The position numbers and the translations under genes are program-made. A stretch of 20,287 nt of DNA from a virus. Of the stretch, positions 1 to 7,412 are shown one piece after another. Positions within the stretch are counted from its first letter, which is position 1. Each line of letters starts with the position of its first letter. Location: the IMG/VR virus record IMGVR_UViG_3300025598_000233, positions 1 to 20,287 of that record; one strand, written 5' to 3'. The notes under the pieces are model-generated. The model did not search any database. It was not told the DNA's origin and worked only from the letters and a program-made list of their open reading frames with translations.

Positions 1-509
1 ATCACGGAGATGGTAAGAAGAATTGGGACACCTATGAAGATGTTGGCACGGTAGATGGTCGATTTCCAGCCAATGTCATCGGAGAGATCCCAGACTACCA
101 AAAGTATTTCTATTGTCCCAAAGTCAGCCGTGCTGAACGACACATTGGTCACGAAATGCCACCGCCTATGTTTGGTAATGTAGAAGGAGCATATGGCCCT
201 GACGGCAATCGAATGGCAGTTGGGTTAGATGCCCGCACCGGTAATGTAGGCAACAACCATCCCACCGTGAAACCCATTGAACTAATGAAGTATTTGATCA
301 AACTTGTCACTCCACCAGGTGGCACGGTGTTGGATCCATTCAACGGTTCTGGATCAACCGGCTGTGCTGCTGTGGAGCTGGACTATGAATACACAGGCCT
401 GGAACTTGATCCAGCCTATGTTGAGATCAGTCGCCAGCGCATTGAAGCCTGGTATCGGACCACGCACAAAAACAACTTCAACCAGTTATTCACTACCGAT
501 GACAATTGA
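1..509 (+). CDS. DNA adenine (N6/N4) methyltransferase, C-terminal part, cut by window start
   Basis: This is the 3' end of an S-adenosylmethionine-dependent DNA methyltransferase. The frame is open from base 3 to the TGA at 507-509, so the gene begins before the window. Visible hallmarks are GRFPANVI (about 60-83), common in phage methyltransferases just after the catalytic region, then HPTVKP (about 259-276) and the SAM-binding motif LDPFNGSGSTG (about 330-362). Having the FxGxG-type SAM motif near the C-terminus means the DPPY-type catalytic motif lies upstream, outside the window. That order defines the beta class (N6_N4_Mtase family). It probably methylates phage DNA to evade host restriction; the target sequence cannot be read from this part. 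An ATG at 156 is internal and not the true start. The last 11 bases overlap the terminase start. Confidence 0.9.
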   Translation, partial: HGDGKKNWDTYEDVGTVDGRFPANVIGEIPDYQKYFYCPKVSRAERHIGHEMPPPMFGNVEGAYGPDGNRMAVGLDARTGNVGNNHPTVKPIELMKYLIKLVTPPGGTVLDPFNGSGSTGCAAVELDYEYTGLELDPAYVEISRQRIEAWYRTTHKNNFNQLFTTDDN

Positions 510-2124
510 TGCAGCCTTGTTGATGCGCCGCAGCATTCGCTATGTGTGTGAACAAAATGGTATGGATCCTGCCGCAGTTCCACGCTTGCCTCTTGCGGTC
601 CGAGAAAAGTTTCAAGCCTTGGCTTTTGATGTGCAGGAGGATATGCGCTACAACCAGCTCCGATATTTTAGACCTTTTGATCACCAACGGCGTTTCTTTG
701 CCACAGGCACTTGTGATCGTCGTGGTATCCTTGCTGCCAACCGTATTGGTAAAACTGTGTCAACCTGTTATGAAACAGCAATGCACCTAACTGGACAATA
801 TCCTGCCTGGTGGACTGGCAAACGTTTCAACAAGGCCATCACAGCTATGGTTGCTGGTGAAGGTTGGAGTCAGGTTGCATTGGTATTGCAAGCAGAACTA
901 TTAGGAACAAATGATGTTAAGATTACGGACGCTGTTGGCACTGGCGCTATACCTCGTGATGCTATTGTGTTTGACACTATGCGTAGCGATGGGCCTAACT
1001 GTGTGGGTATTGAAATCCGTCACACAAGCGGTCAAAACAGCTATCTACTATTTGCTAACTACACACAGGAAGTTAGACAAATGCAGGGTTTCAAACTCAA
1101 CCTGGCAGTGTTTGATGAACAACCGCCTGACGATTTCTTTAGCGAGATTGTCACGCGAACTGCCACAACGCAAGGCCAAGTTCTTTGCTCGTTTACCCCA
1201 CTAAAGGGTCTTAACGGACTGGTGTCAAAGTTTTGGAACCACGAAGATGGATATGAACATATTAGAGTGTCTTGGGATGATGTGCCAGAATACGATCCTT
1301 GGGGCGAACCATTCTTGCTTATGTCTACTAGGCAACAACTTGAACGAGATTACCTTCCTCACGAACGTGACGCTCGCCGCAACGGTATTCCTGTTATGGG
1401 CAAAGGAGCTGTATTCCAAATCCGAAGCTGGCCCACTTACAAGACTGGTGAGTATGATCTGCGTAACACTACTGGCATACAACGAGTTATTGCGCTAGAC
1501 TTGGGCTTGGTCAACGACAAGACAGTTATCAGTCTAATGTATTGGCACCCAACAGAAAAAGAGGCTTGGCTGCATCACCAGATAGTGGTCAAGGGCATTG
1601 AAGAAGCCAACCCAATGAACTATATCAACCATCTGATGCGTCCAGAAGTGTTTGGCACGCCTATTGTGCTGCCAGCAGATGCTTCAACAGCGGGTCGATA
1701 TACAATGTCAAGTCAGAGTATTCGCACCTTGTTTGAAGAATACGAACTCAACGTTGTCAGTGAGCCCATTATGAATCCGCCAGACGATCAGGGCAGACGC
1801 ACCAACCACAAGAGCTATGGTATAAATATTATGCGGCAAATGCTGGAACTGGGAACACTACACGTCAATGAAAACTGCACTACTTTCTTACGTGAAGCAC
1901 AAAACTATTACGCTGATGACAAGGGAAGATTTAGTGATCCTGATGATGCTATTGATTCCGCTCGTTATGCCCTTCTTGGTTGCCTTAACGGTTACGCCGA
2001 ACCTTGGGACGGACGCAGTCCACAGCAACGAATGCGTGATTTCAGACACCAATTCCAAGCTCAATCCTGGAACAGAGAACGAGAAAAGCCTGAGTGGAAG
2101 CAGGCCTGGAACCCCCGAGCCTAA
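499..2124 (+). CDS. terL: Terminase large subunit (packaging ATPase and nuclease)
   Basis: This is the DNA-packaging motor that pumps phage DNA into the prohead through the portal and cuts it. With a start at 499 it has 541 residues, a normal length. The ATPase half shows a Walker A loop, AANRIGKT (residues 79-86), a Walker B strand ending FDE (205-207) and the coupling motif SFTP (231-234). The nuclease half shows the expected acidic residues: D334 in ALDLGL, D394 in LPADAS, and the DDAID cluster (D482, D483, D486). The open frame extends upstream to 304, but that part lies inside the methyltransferase gene and reads as a shadow. ATG 499 overlaps the methyltransferase stop by 11 bases; ATG 523 is an alternative. 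Neither has a clear Shine-Dalgarno site, so translation may be coupled to the upstream gene. No small terminase gene is visible next to it. Confidence 0.95.
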   Translation: MTIDAALLMRRSIRYVCEQNGMDPAAVPRLPLAVREKFQALAFDVQEDMRYNQLRYFRPFDHQRRFFATGTCDRRGILAANRIGKTVSTCYETAMHLTGQYPAWWTGKRFNKAITAMVAGEGWSQVALVLQAELLGTNDVKITDAVGTGAIPRDAIVFDTMRSDGPNCVGIEIRHTSGQNSYLLFANYTQEVRQMQGFKLNLAVFDEQPPDDFFSEIVTRTATTQGQVLCSFTPLKGLNGLVSKFWNHEDGYEHIRVSWDDVPEYDPWGEPFLLMSTRQQLERDYLPHERDARRNGIPVMGKGAVFQIRSWPTYKTGEYDLRNTTGIQRVIALDLGLVNDKTVISLMYWHPTEKEAWLHHQIVVKGIEEANPMNYINHLMRPEVFGTPIVLPADASTAGRYTMSSQSIRTLFEEYELNVVSEPIMNPPDDQGRRTNHKSYGINIMRQMLELGTLHVNENCTTFLREAQNYYADDKGRFSDPDDAIDSARYALLGCLNGYAEPWDGRSPQQRMRDFRHQFQAQSWNREREKPEWKQAWNPRA

Positions 2125-2129
2125 CAACA

Positions 2130-2144
2130 CTAAATAATGTATAA
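2130..2144 (+). promoter_or_regulatory. Late-promoter-like motif CTAAATAA before the portal gene
   Basis: CTAAATAA (2130-2137) sits in the 38-base gap between terminase and portal. It resembles the T4-type late promoter element TATAAATA. Overlapping it, TAATGTATAA (2135-2144) matches the element I recall for the phiEco32 sigma factor gp36 (tAATGTAtA). Either would place a transcription start near 2142-2154, just before the portal's ribosome site AGGA (2151-2154). The same octamer recurs at 4459, 7401 and 19798. Promoter function is inferred from recurrence and position only. Confidence 0.45.
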
Positions 2145-2162
2145 CTTGATAGGACCATCTAA

Positions 2163-4457
2163 ATGTTGGATTTGAAAAACGTCGTCATCAGCAACTTAAA
2201 CAACCACAGTGGGCAAATGGCTCGCTTTGTTAAAATGAAAAGTTTGCTGGACGCAAAATGTGCAGCTAACCTACGTTTGTTGGCCACTAAGAATAACATT
2301 AACCGTGCAAGCGATTACCACTACCTGGTGCTTGCAGTAACACAATCTACTGAACCAGTAAACGGCATTGACTATATCCATCCGGTCGTAAAACCCGTTG
2401 TCGACTACGCTACAGCAGTGATCACCAAAGGACTTGCACAGAATGGCGAGATCAAGTTTGAGTTTGTGGCCGACAATGAAGCTGACGCAGCAGCAGCCAA
2501 GCAAGCAACGCAAATGGTTCACAAGATCATTAACCAAAACAATGATCCACACCAAATCTTGCAACACTGGGTAATGGACGCAGCCTTGCACAAGAACGGT
2601 GAGATGATGGTCAGCCCAATGCGTGAACAGTTTGTGCGCTATGTCACAACACACGGAACATTGGACCAACTACGTGCATTTGAACAGCAAGCCGAAGAAG
2701 CTGGCCTAAAACCATTCCGTCAGAGTCGTCGCAAACACACTGTGGATATGGACAAGGTCCAATTAGAAATTGCACAGTATCAACAAGGCATTCCAGAAGA
2801 ACAACGTCGTGAGAACCTGGACCATATCATTGGTCAAGCACAGACCGCAGCCGAAGGTGATTTCTCAAGTCTAGATGAATCAAGCGAAGATGTTGACCTA
2901 CGTGATACCGAAGACGAAATCCGTGCAAGTCTTGCACGTAACACAATCTACGAAGCAAAGTATAAGTTAACTGGTTACAAACTAAACGTCAAGTTCCGTC
3001 CAATTGCACAACACTATTGGATGTGTGACCCAACAATCATCAGCATTGAAGAACAAAGTTTCTGCGGATACTACAAGCCAATGAGTATCCAAGAAGCCAC
3101 AGAGCTATATCCAGACATTGACCTAGAAGAATTCAAAGTCTATGCACAGTATAGCAACGTTGGAGCATATCAAGCGGGTAGCTTGCTAAACAACTTAGCA
3201 TTACACGCACGTGACTCGGTGCCTATCAATGGACTACCCGCTCAGGGCTATGCCGCCCAAGAACCAGAAGCACGCCAAGTCACTGTGTTGACAGTTTACA
3301 ACCGTTACGACATTGACGGTGATGGTGAACTGGAGCTAGTAGAACTAATCTACAGTGGTCAGTATGTTATTTCAGCACGTGAAGTAGAGTTTATACCAAT
3401 TGCCAATATGGTTCCAAAACCATTGGCGCAAAACTTCTATGGTATGGCCATTGCTGAATCAGTTGTGCCAATGCAAGAGTATGCAACGTCGGGACATCGC
3501 AGTGAAATTATGATGGGCTTGCTGCAAGCAACTCCACGTATTGGTGTCAAACCCGACAAGCTGGACTTTGAAATGATCCAGGACGGTGAAGCTGCTATCT
3601 TTATTTTGGATTCGAAGTTTGATCCACAAAAAGACATTTACCCATTGCCATTGCCACAAGGTAACTTGCAGTTTATTGACACTGCTATGAATCGTATCCA
3701 GCAAGACACAATGGCTATGGTTGGTATGACAATGCCAACAGACACATTCAACCCAGAAGTTATGGCTCCAGGCAACAGTGGCATCAAGTTGCAATTGGCC
3801 CTAACACCAAACCAAATCATTCAAGACAACACAGTTAAGAATTGTGCTGAAGGATTGAAAGCTGCCATTTGGTTAGTGTGGCGCACTCTAATTCAATATG
3901 GTGATGATTATGGTGTGCGTAAACTTGCACAAGAGTTCCACCCAGAAGGCAAAGCTGTGTTTATGGACTATGAAGCATTTGACGATATGAACTTCAATGA
4001 CCGTAAGACAATTCACATTGATTTGGCATTGGGTATGATGAGTGACGAAAACCAATTGCAACGTCAACAAGCCATCATCCAGGGACAAACACAACTGTAT
4101 CAGACAACACAGCAATTGGTTGCTTCGGGCACGCTAACTCCAGAAATGTTTAAGAAGATTCGTAAGCCATTCGAAGACAGCCTGTTTGCATTGGGAGTTA
4201 AGAATCCAGATGCTTACTTGCCAACTGAAGATGAAGTTAAAGAGATGATCAGCCAAGCACAAGCTGCCAAAAAAGCACAAGGCCCAAGTCCACAAGAACA
4301 GTTGCTCACAGCACAAGCGCAAGGCGTGGCTGCAAAAGCACAGTTGGATCAAGCCAAAGCAATGGAAATACAAGCAGACGTGCAGGGCACCAGTGCTGGC
4401 AAACAATTAGAAGGTGTTGCCTTAATAGGCGAACACAAGGCCACAGCCTACAGATGA
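2163..4457 (+). CDS. Portal protein (P22-like, long form)
   Basis: This is the ring at the unique capsid vertex through which DNA enters and leaves; it contacts terminase during packaging and the tail adaptor afterwards. At 764 residues it is close to the 725 of P22 portal and much longer than T7-type portals. Typical P22-like features are the segment YDIDGDGE (382-389) followed by a short beta stretch, the NFYGMAIAESVVPMQ region (about 425-439) and a conserved helical region with ATPRIGVKP (about 455-463). The C-terminal 75 residues or so are Ala/Gln/Lys-rich and helical, as expected of a P22-type barrel. AGGA (2151-2154) lies 8 bases before the ATG. The region around residues 215-265 is strongly acidic. 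The family call rests on these motifs and on the gene order terminase-portal-scaffold-capsid. Confidence 0.9.
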   Translation: MLDLKNVVISNLNNHSGQMARFVKMKSLLDAKCAANLRLLATKNNINRASDYHYLVLAVTQSTEPVNGIDYIHPVVKPVVDYATAVITKGLAQNGEIKFEFVADNEADAAAAKQATQMVHKIINQNNDPHQILQHWVMDAALHKNGEMMVSPMREQFVRYVTTHGTLDQLRAFEQQAEEAGLKPFRQSRRKHTVDMDKVQLEIAQYQQGIPEEQRRENLDHIIGQAQTAAEGDFSSLDESSEDVDLRDTEDEIRASLARNTIYEAKYKLTGYKLNVKFRPIAQHYWMCDPTIISIEEQSFCGYYKPMSIQEATELYPDIDLEEFKVYAQYSNVGAYQAGSLLNNLALHARDSVPINGLPAQGYAAQEPEARQVTVLTVYNRYDIDGDGELELVELIYSGQYVISAREVEFIPIANMVPKPLAQNFYGMAIAESVVPMQEYATSGHRSEIMMGLLQATPRIGVKPDKLDFEMIQDGEAAIFILDSKFDPQKDIYPLPLPQGNLQFIDTAMNRIQQDTMAMVGMTMPTDTFNPEVMAPGNSGIKLQLALTPNQIIQDNTVKNCAEGLKAAIWLVWRTLIQYGDDYGVRKLAQEFHPEGKAVFMDYEAFDDMNFNDRKTIHIDLALGMMSDENQLQRQQAIIQGQTQLYQTTQQLVASGTLTPEMFKKIRKPFEDSLFALGVKNPDAYLPTEDEVKEMISQAQAAKKAQGPSPQEQLLTAQAQGVAAKAQLDQAKAMEIQADVQGTSAGKQLEGVALIGEHKATAYR

Positions 4458-4458
4458 A

Positions 4459-4466
4459 CTAAATAA
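4459..4466 (+). promoter_or_regulatory. Late-promoter-like motif CTAAATAA before the 115-residue gene
   Basis: This is an exact copy of the octamer found at 2130, 7401 and 19798. It starts two bases after the portal stop and 26 bases before the next ATG. If it acts as a T4-type -10 element, transcription would start near 4471, leaving a short leader containing the GGAA (4476-4479) ribosome site. Inferred from sequence and position only. Confidence 0.45.
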
Positions 4467-4484
4467 ACATAGATTGGAATTGAA

Positions 4485-4832
4485 ATGATTGAAAATGATG
4501 TATATGAGGCGTTTAATAATCGCCTTGTAAGTGCTACCGAATTGAGCAAGCTAAGTCCAGCGCAAGCGGACCGTGTGAAACAATTGGGCAGTGCTGCTGA
4601 GAATCTGTTGAAGAACAGAGACTTTGTCTTATTCGTAAGGCAGTTCCAATTAGAGAATATGGATTTTCTAACTGAGATAACTGGCCACACTGAAGAAGAC
4701 AATTCAAAGCGTATAGCATTTGCAAACAATTTCAATGCTATGGACACTTTTATCAACCTGTTGAAGAGACAGGTTGTATTGAAAAATCGTGTGGTAACTC
4801 AGCAAGAGCGATCTCAAGAGCCCAACACATAA
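4485..4832 (+). CDS. Unrecognised small protein between portal and scaffold
   Basis: The product has 115 residues and I do not recognise its family. It reads as a soluble, mostly helical protein with alternating charged and hydrophobic residues, no signal peptide and no membrane segment. Its C-terminal third is Arg/Lys/Gln-rich and ends in a polar tail. A GGAA (4476-4479) precedes the ATG by 5 bases, and a CTAAATAA motif lies further upstream. The position between portal and scaffold suggests a role in head assembly, such as a minor head or assembly-helper protein, but this is inference from context alone. The gap to the scaffold gene is 12 bases, consistent with one transcript. Confidence 0.75.
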   Translation: MIENDVYEAFNNRLVSATELSKLSPAQADRVKQLGSAAENLLKNRDFVLFVRQFQLENMDFLTEITGHTEEDNSKRIAFANNFNAMDTFINLLKRQVVLKNRVVTQQERSQEPNT

Positions 4833-4844
4833 GAAAGGTAACAT

Positions 4845-5996
4845 ATGGATATACAAGTCCAGGATAAACCTAATCTCGTTCCCGAGACGGTCCCTGTCCA
4901 AGAAGTCAGTTCAGGATTAGATGCAATAGCAGCAAAAATGGCCGCAATGCGTAACCAGGTAGCAGCTACTAACCCAACTGAGACAGGTGTAGCACCAGCG
5001 GCGGCTGATGAAACCCCTGTGGCACCAGAAGGAGTTGTCGATGACAACGCTGAGCCAGAAGTTGATGCGCTAGACGCCAACGATGCAGATGCAGTTGATG
5101 AAGCCCAAGCCCCTGAAGAGGTAAGCACAGCGGATTCGACCAAAGAGGAGTTGATAGACTTTATCGATTTCGCAAATGAAAACCCGAACGCCAAGTTCAA
5201 GTTTATGCGAAATGGTAAAGAAGTCGTTATTGACGCCAAAAAGGCAGCAAGCATTCTAGGTCAAGGGGCAGCAATTAGCGAAGATGCTAGACAATTAAAA
5301 GTCGAGCGGGCCGAGTTTGATGAATATTTAAACAACAAACGTTCGGAAACCGAAGGACTCTTATTGGCAATGGAGTTTACAGTTCGTCCTCAGCTACAAA
5401 AAGCCTATGACGAGATTTTGAAAACACAAAGCTATCAGGCAACTTTCCAGCAACAGTTGGCACAGGCAACAGATGCAGCTACAGTAGCTCGTATTCAAGC
5501 CAGTATTCAACAGAATGAACGTTACATTCAACAACAGAGTGCAACAATCAATCAGTTGAAACCCAACGTTGATCAGTTCTACCAAATTCGTAAGAACCAG
5601 GTGAACGAGATTCTTGAAAACAATCGCAAGAACTTTCAAGACAAGGAGTTGAAGAACAGTTATGTGTATAACGAGATCCGTGATAAAGTATCTAAGGATT
5701 GGAGTGGGGCCAAGGCGCAATTAGTGCCAGGTGTTGACAACATTGATCTAATCTCAAGCGATGAACATATTTTAAGTTTGTTGCGTGATGGATTGAAGTA
5801 TAGAGACCGTCCCAAGGCCAAGTCAGCAGGTGGCAGTTTAGCCGCACTGACTAACCGCAAACCAGGAACTGCCATACCAAGTGGAGACCGTGACCAAGAA
5901 TCAAGCCTTCGCGAAAAAGCGAGGAGCGGTGATAAAAAAGCCGCACATAACTTACTTGTGGCCCGACTACAGGGTATTCGAGCAGCAAGACGTTAA
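4845..5996 (+). CDS. Capsid scaffolding protein (probable)
   Basis: This is a 383-residue candidate for the internal scaffold that shapes the prohead and leaves before or during packaging. It lies directly before the major capsid gene. It has the usual layout: a very acidic, Ala/Pro/Val-rich N-terminus (about 1-100), a middle block containing KFKFMRNGKEVVIDAKKAAS (about 120-139), a long Gln-rich helical or coiled-coil region (about 165-265), and a basic C-terminal end finishing ARLQGIRAARR. Basic C-terminal helices are where known scaffolds bind coat protein. No protease motif was seen, so it is not an obvious protease-scaffold fusion. AAAGG (4834-4838) is well placed 6 bases before the ATG. 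The call rests on composition and synteny, not on a recognised sequence signature. Confidence 0.75.
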   Translation: MDIQVQDKPNLVPETVPVQEVSSGLDAIAAKMAAMRNQVAATNPTETGVAPAAADETPVAPEGVVDDNAEPEVDALDANDADAVDEAQAPEEVSTADSTKEELIDFIDFANENPNAKFKFMRNGKEVVIDAKKAASILGQGAAISEDARQLKVERAEFDEYLNNKRSETEGLLLAMEFTVRPQLQKAYDEILKTQSYQATFQQQLAQATDAATVARIQASIQQNERYIQQQSATINQLKPNVDQFYQIRKNQVNEILENNRKNFQDKELKNSYVYNEIRDKVSKDWSGAKAQLVPGVDNIDLISSDEHILSLLRDGLKYRDRPKAKSAGGSLAALTNRKPGTAIPSGDRDQESSLREKARSGDKKAAHNLLVARLQGIRAARR

Positions 5997-5999
5997 ATA
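5992..5999 (+). promoter_or_regulatory. Variant late-promoter-like motif GTTAAATA before the capsid gene
   Basis: GTTAAATA overlaps the scaffold stop and lies about 30 bases before the capsid ATG. It shares the TAAATA core with the four exact CTAAATAA copies but differs at the flanks. It would place a transcription start near 6005, ahead of the strong AGGAG site (6019-6023). Support is weaker than for the exact copies because a TAA stop supplies part of the match. Confidence 0.25.
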
Positions 6000-6029
6000 C
6001 AAATTGAAGCCTTAATATAGGAGATTATA

Positions 6030-7346
6030 ATGGCAACTATTACAACCTCGGCGATTGGTAACGGCACAGGTGCTTACCAGACAGATATCGTCGTAAAAGA
6101 TTTGGACTTAGACGTGTCCAACCGTGTCAAAGATGACACACCCGTTCTGAATATGTGTATGGCTAAAAAGCGTAAAGTAGTTTCTACTTTGCCTTTGTGG
6201 ACCAATGACGTTTACCGCGCACCAGCTGTTCAAGCTGTGCAAGAAGGTGCAACAGTTAGTCCAGGCAACGCTGAATCTAACCAACGTGCTAACTTGGGTA
6301 ACTACACACAAATTTTCCAAACCACAGTTGGTGCTACTGGCACTGCTCGTGCAGTGGAACAATCTGGTGGCGATCCTCAAGCATACCAAGAAGTCAAACA
6401 GTTGATCGAATTGATGTTTGACGTTGAAGCACAATTGGTTCGTAACGACCAAGTGGGCACAAAATACGCTGGACAAAGCGGCGCTGCTTTCATCGGAACA
6501 GCAGTTTCTGGTAACACACAAGTTACTGGTTCAAGCCAAACTGGTCGTCGTATGGGTTCGTTGAACAGCTTCGCTGGCACACACAGCTTTAACGCTGGTG
6601 ACGGCACAGGTAACTTGGCTGTTACAAGCAACCAAATTACAACCTTGTATAACTTTGAGTCTAGCGACACATTGGGCTTTGCTGCCAACGCAGTAGGCGC
6701 AACAAGCGCATTCACAATCGGCGGAACAGCAGCAGCAGCTGGTTCTACTACCATCACTAACAACGGTGAAGGTCTAGGAAGCAGCTTCTATGAATACACA
6801 AGCAACTTGCAACAATTTGCACCTAGCTTGTATAAGCAATTGGTTACAACTGCTGAAAAACGTTTCAACGCTAAAATCCGCACAATCGTTTGCCCAACAA
6901 GTCTACGCACTCACTTGAGCGACACAATGCCAACAAGCCGTGGTATCAACCGTGTGAACAGCGAACGTGGTGACACTATCGCTACATACGAAGGTGACTT
7001 CAACTACACATACGAAATTTTCGATTCTTGGATTATGGACCAAGTTGGTGCTTCCAACCAAATCTATTTCTTGAACGAAGAAGTTCTACAATGGGGTAGC
7101 TTGCGTGACCTAGGACCTAACAACGAAGTGTTCTCGAACGCTGATGCGTCTCTTGACCAGTTCTTGCTAGAAGGAACATTGATTGTTCGTAACCCAGCTG
7201 GTGTTGCTGTATTGCACGACATCTCTGCAAGCGGCACATACGTTGGTGTTTCTGGTGGTTCTACAAACAACTACGGAGCCGAAGGCCAATTGCGTGCAAG
7301 CGCATACGTCCAACGTCTCAATGCGTGGGACGCACAATCGTTCTGA
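6030..7346 (+). CDS. Major capsid protein (SU10-like / DUF5309 family)
   Basis: This is the main HK97-fold shell protein, 438 residues. Family-typical stretches are LGNYTQIFQTTVGATGTARA (about 89-108), a helix-turn segment KRFNAKIRTIVCPTSLRTHL (about 278-297), YEGDF followed by YEIFDSW (about 320-334), and the C-terminal EGTLIVRNPAGVAVLHDI (about 381-398). These match the DUF5309 pattern found in the phage SU10 capsid protein. A Gly/Thr/Ala/Ser-rich section (about 155-250) may be a surface insertion. The AGGAG site (6019-6023) is the strongest ribosome site here. Codon use looks tuned for high expression: all but about three Asn codons are AAC. A strong terminator follows, so the gene ends a transcript rich in head genes. 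Confidence 0.92.
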   Translation: MATITTSAIGNGTGAYQTDIVVKDLDLDVSNRVKDDTPVLNMCMAKKRKVVSTLPLWTNDVYRAPAVQAVQEGATVSPGNAESNQRANLGNYTQIFQTTVGATGTARAVEQSGGDPQAYQEVKQLIELMFDVEAQLVRNDQVGTKYAGQSGAAFIGTAVSGNTQVTGSSQTGRRMGSLNSFAGTHSFNAGDGTGNLAVTSNQITTLYNFESSDTLGFAANAVGATSAFTIGGTAAAAGSTTITNNGEGLGSSFYEYTSNLQQFAPSLYKQLVTTAEKRFNAKIRTIVCPTSLRTHLSDTMPTSRGINRVNSERGDTIATYEGDFNYTYEIFDSWIMDQVGASNQIYFLNEEVLQWGSLRDLGPNNEVFSNADASLDQFLLEGTLIVRNPAGVAVLHDISASGTYVGVSGGSTNNYGAEGQLRASAYVQRLNAWDAQSF

Positions 7347-7366
7347 TCTCGGGATCGGTAGTAAAC

Positions 7367-7394
7367 GGGAAGAGGGGCTATATGCCCCTTTTCC
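7367..7394 (+). terminator. Intrinsic terminator after the major capsid gene
   Basis: GGAAGAGGGGC (7368-7378) pairs with GCCCCTTTTCC (7384-7394) around the loop TATAT. This gives an 11-base-pair stem with one G-U pair and a TTTT run inside the descending arm. It lies 21 bases after the capsid stop and just before the CTAAATAA motif at 7401. Terminators directly behind capsid genes are common in phages and raise coat expression relative to downstream genes. I found no second terminator of comparable quality in the window. Confidence 0.85.
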
Positions 7395-7400
7395 ATTGCG

Positions 7401-7408
7401 CTAAATAA
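7401..7408 (+). promoter_or_regulatory. Late-promoter-like motif CTAAATAA between terminator and connector genes
   Basis: This exact octamer starts 7 bases after the terminator stem, where a new promoter would be needed to transcribe the connector and tail genes. It begins 12 bases before the ATG at 7413, and there is no Shine-Dalgarno sequence in between. If it is a -10-type element, transcription would start at or beside the ATG. Recurrence and position support it; function is inferred. Confidence 0.5.
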
Positions 7409-7412
7409 CAGT

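Noticed and set aside
304-498. Upstream extension of the terminase frame to ATG 304
   Set aside because: This part lies over the well-supported SAM-binding motif of the methyltransferase and its translation lacks terminase character. ATG 499 gives the normal length.
1535-1543. TAATGTATT as a phiEco32-type promoter element
   Set aside because: It lies deep inside the terminase gene between nuclease residues with no gene start nearby, so it is treated as a chance match.
4814-5254. Antisense 146-codon open frame opposite the scaffold N-terminus
   Set aside because: It is a Ser/Ala-rich mirror of the acidic Ala/Pro/Glu coding region, with no ribosome site and no neighbours on that strand. All supported genes are on the + strand.
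5904-5928. Hairpin CTTCGC/GCGAGG near the scaffold end as a terminator
   Set aside because: It lies within the coding sequence about 70 bases before the stop and has no T run after it.
6030-7404. Overlapping + strand frames within and after the capsid gene (for example 6205-6405 and 7183-7404)
   Set aside because: They lack ribosome sites and domain character and overlap a strongly supported gene; the last one runs through the terminator hairpin.
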